From the NCBI GenBank assembly GCA_913064925.1, contig CAJYBN010000054.1, positions 1-14,253 on the forward strand: a DNA stretch of 14,253 nt, given 5' to 3'. Of this stretch, positions 13,580 to 14,253 are shown one piece after another; position 1 is the stretch's first letter, and each line of letters starts with the position of its first letter. The notes under the pieces are model-generated. The model did no database searches. It was not told the origin of the DNA and was given only the letters and a program-made list of their open reading frames with translations. The translations under genes were made by a program, and so were the position numbers. This stretch comes from an uncultured Peptococcaceae bacterium (lineage in GTDB: Bacteria > Bacillota > Desulfotomaculia > Desulfotomaculales > Desulfallaceae).

Positions 13580-14253
13580 GTGCCTGACGATCGCCGGCCG
13601 GATGACTGGCTCGGCCAGGACATGGAAGATGAATCCATGGATGAATACATAGAAGAAGATGGCGGCGGGCGGTGTTTTTCGTTACGGCTGCGCCTGGTAG
13701 CTGCCGTCACCGTATTGGCTTTTCTGGGCATTGTAGTGTTTAGCGCATGGCCTGCATTCAGGCTGCCGGTTATCGACCTGCTGGCGGGCTCGCGTCTGCT
13801 GGAAAAGGACATAGATGTGCGGGAATTGCAAAAAGCCGTGGTCAAGATTAACGTTCTTAGCAGCAAAAAGAATTTTCCTATGGCTGTGGAACAAAAATCA
13901 GGTACGGGCTTTAATATCGACCCCGGCGGAGTAATCGTAACCAACCACCACGTCATTGATAGAGCCTTGAACATGACGGTGAAATTTCCCGATGGGAAAA
14001 TTTACAAGGCTGAAGCCTGGTACGGCAAGCCTGAGGTGGACCTGGCGGTTATTGTACTCCGGGCGTCAGGACTTCCCGCCCTGCCTTTGCATATTTCTTG
14101 CCCGCCGCCGGGGGAAAAAATTAGGATTGCAGGCAACCCGTTGGGCCTGAACAACATTGTCGTAGAAGGAAAGGTAAAACAGTACGTAAAATTGAAGGGT
14201 ATCGAAGAAGCGGTGATGTGCCTGGATGCGCCCGTTTTTCAAGGCAACAGCGG
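13580..14253 (+). CDS. Membrane-anchored trypsin-like serine protease (HtrA/DegP-type), 3' end beyond the window
   Basis: 224 residues are visible. The order is: an acidic cytoplasmic N-terminus (1-30, many Asp/Glu), one membrane span (about 36-58), then a linker and the protease domain from about 85. Catalytic residues follow the HtrA pattern: H124 in VTNHHVI, D154 in EVDLAVI and S224 in QGNSG, just at the window end. SGTGFNIDPGGVIVTN and RIAGNPLGL are typical strands. A PDZ domain could follow, but is not seen. The start is GTG 13580 with GGGGAG 7-8 bases upstream; the ATG at 13575 reads a different, short frame. The active domain should face outside the membrane and act in protein quality control or signalling. 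An extended -10 promoter lies upstream. Confidence 0.88.
   Translation, partial: MPDDRRPDDWLGQDMEDESMDEYIEEDGGGRCFSLRLRLVAAVTVLAFLGIVVFSAWPAFRLPVIDLLAGSRLLEKDIDVRELQKAVVKINVLSSKKNFPMAVEQKSGTGFNIDPGGVIVTNHHVIDRALNMTVKFPDGKIYKAEAWYGKPEVDLAVIVLRASGLPALPLHISCPPPGEKIRIAGNPLGLNNIVVEGKVKQYVKLKGIEEAVMCLDAPVFQGNS

Noticed and set aside
13423..13974. 183-aa open frame on the - strand opposite the serine protease
   Set aside because: It is Ser/Arg-rich and antisense to a protease with intact catalytic motifs and its own ribosome binding site.

Overview
The window looks like chromosomal DNA of an anaerobic Gram-positive Firmicute, probably of the Desulfotomaculum/Pelotomaculum (Peptococcaceae) type. The grounds are strong GGAGG-type ribosome binding sites, a NuoE/NuoF/HoxU-type soluble redox module of the kind common in strict anaerobes, a copper-amine-oxidase-like stalk domain, and frequent GTG/TTG starts. 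This placement is inference from gene content; there is no rRNA or marker gene. I saw no mobile element, CRISPR array, tRNA or rRNA.

Layout. Bases 1-437 (+) hold what appear to be remnants of a thiolase-fold (HMG-CoA-synthase-like) protein and a DUF35 OB-fold partner, both shorter than their families. Bases 438-677 are non-coding with several hairpins, one of them a 9-bp all-GC stem. Bases 678-3747 (-) form a tightly overlapped three-gene operon: a NuoE-like subunit, a NuoF-like flavoprotein and a HoxU/NuoG-N-terminal-like iron-sulfur subunit. It is a diaphorase or flavin-bifurcating core with no catalytic partner gene beside it. Upstream of it are a perfect -35 box with nested dyads and then a small unrecognised gene (about 98 aa, -).

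Bases 4419-6933 (+) are a complete SsuABC/TauABC-like ABC importer operon (lipoprotein, ATPase, permease) with ATGA overlaps at both junctions. A fourth, frameshifted reading frame (6926-7290) ending in a copper-amine-oxidase-like domain overlaps the end of the permease. A small basic 52-aa protein (7505-7663, +) with a strong Shine-Dalgarno sequence follows.

Bases 7705-12645 (-) read, in transcription order, as a Fsr-like major facilitator transporter, HyuA and HyuB (hydantoinase/5-oxoprolinase family). HyuA carries a one-base frameshift in a C4 run near residue 388. The operon suggests uptake or export of a cyclic amide or related compound together with its ATP-dependent hydrolysis. A metallo-beta-lactamase-fold hydrolase (-) follows. 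Divergent from it, and running off the window, is a membrane-anchored trypsin-like serine protease (+) with an extended -10 promoter.

The most unusual points are the stand-alone EFU-type redox core, two independent single-base lesions (HyuA and the copper-amine-oxidase-like gene), the truncated thiolase/OB-fold pair, and the small basic protein whose ribosome binding site could be masked by a hairpin.
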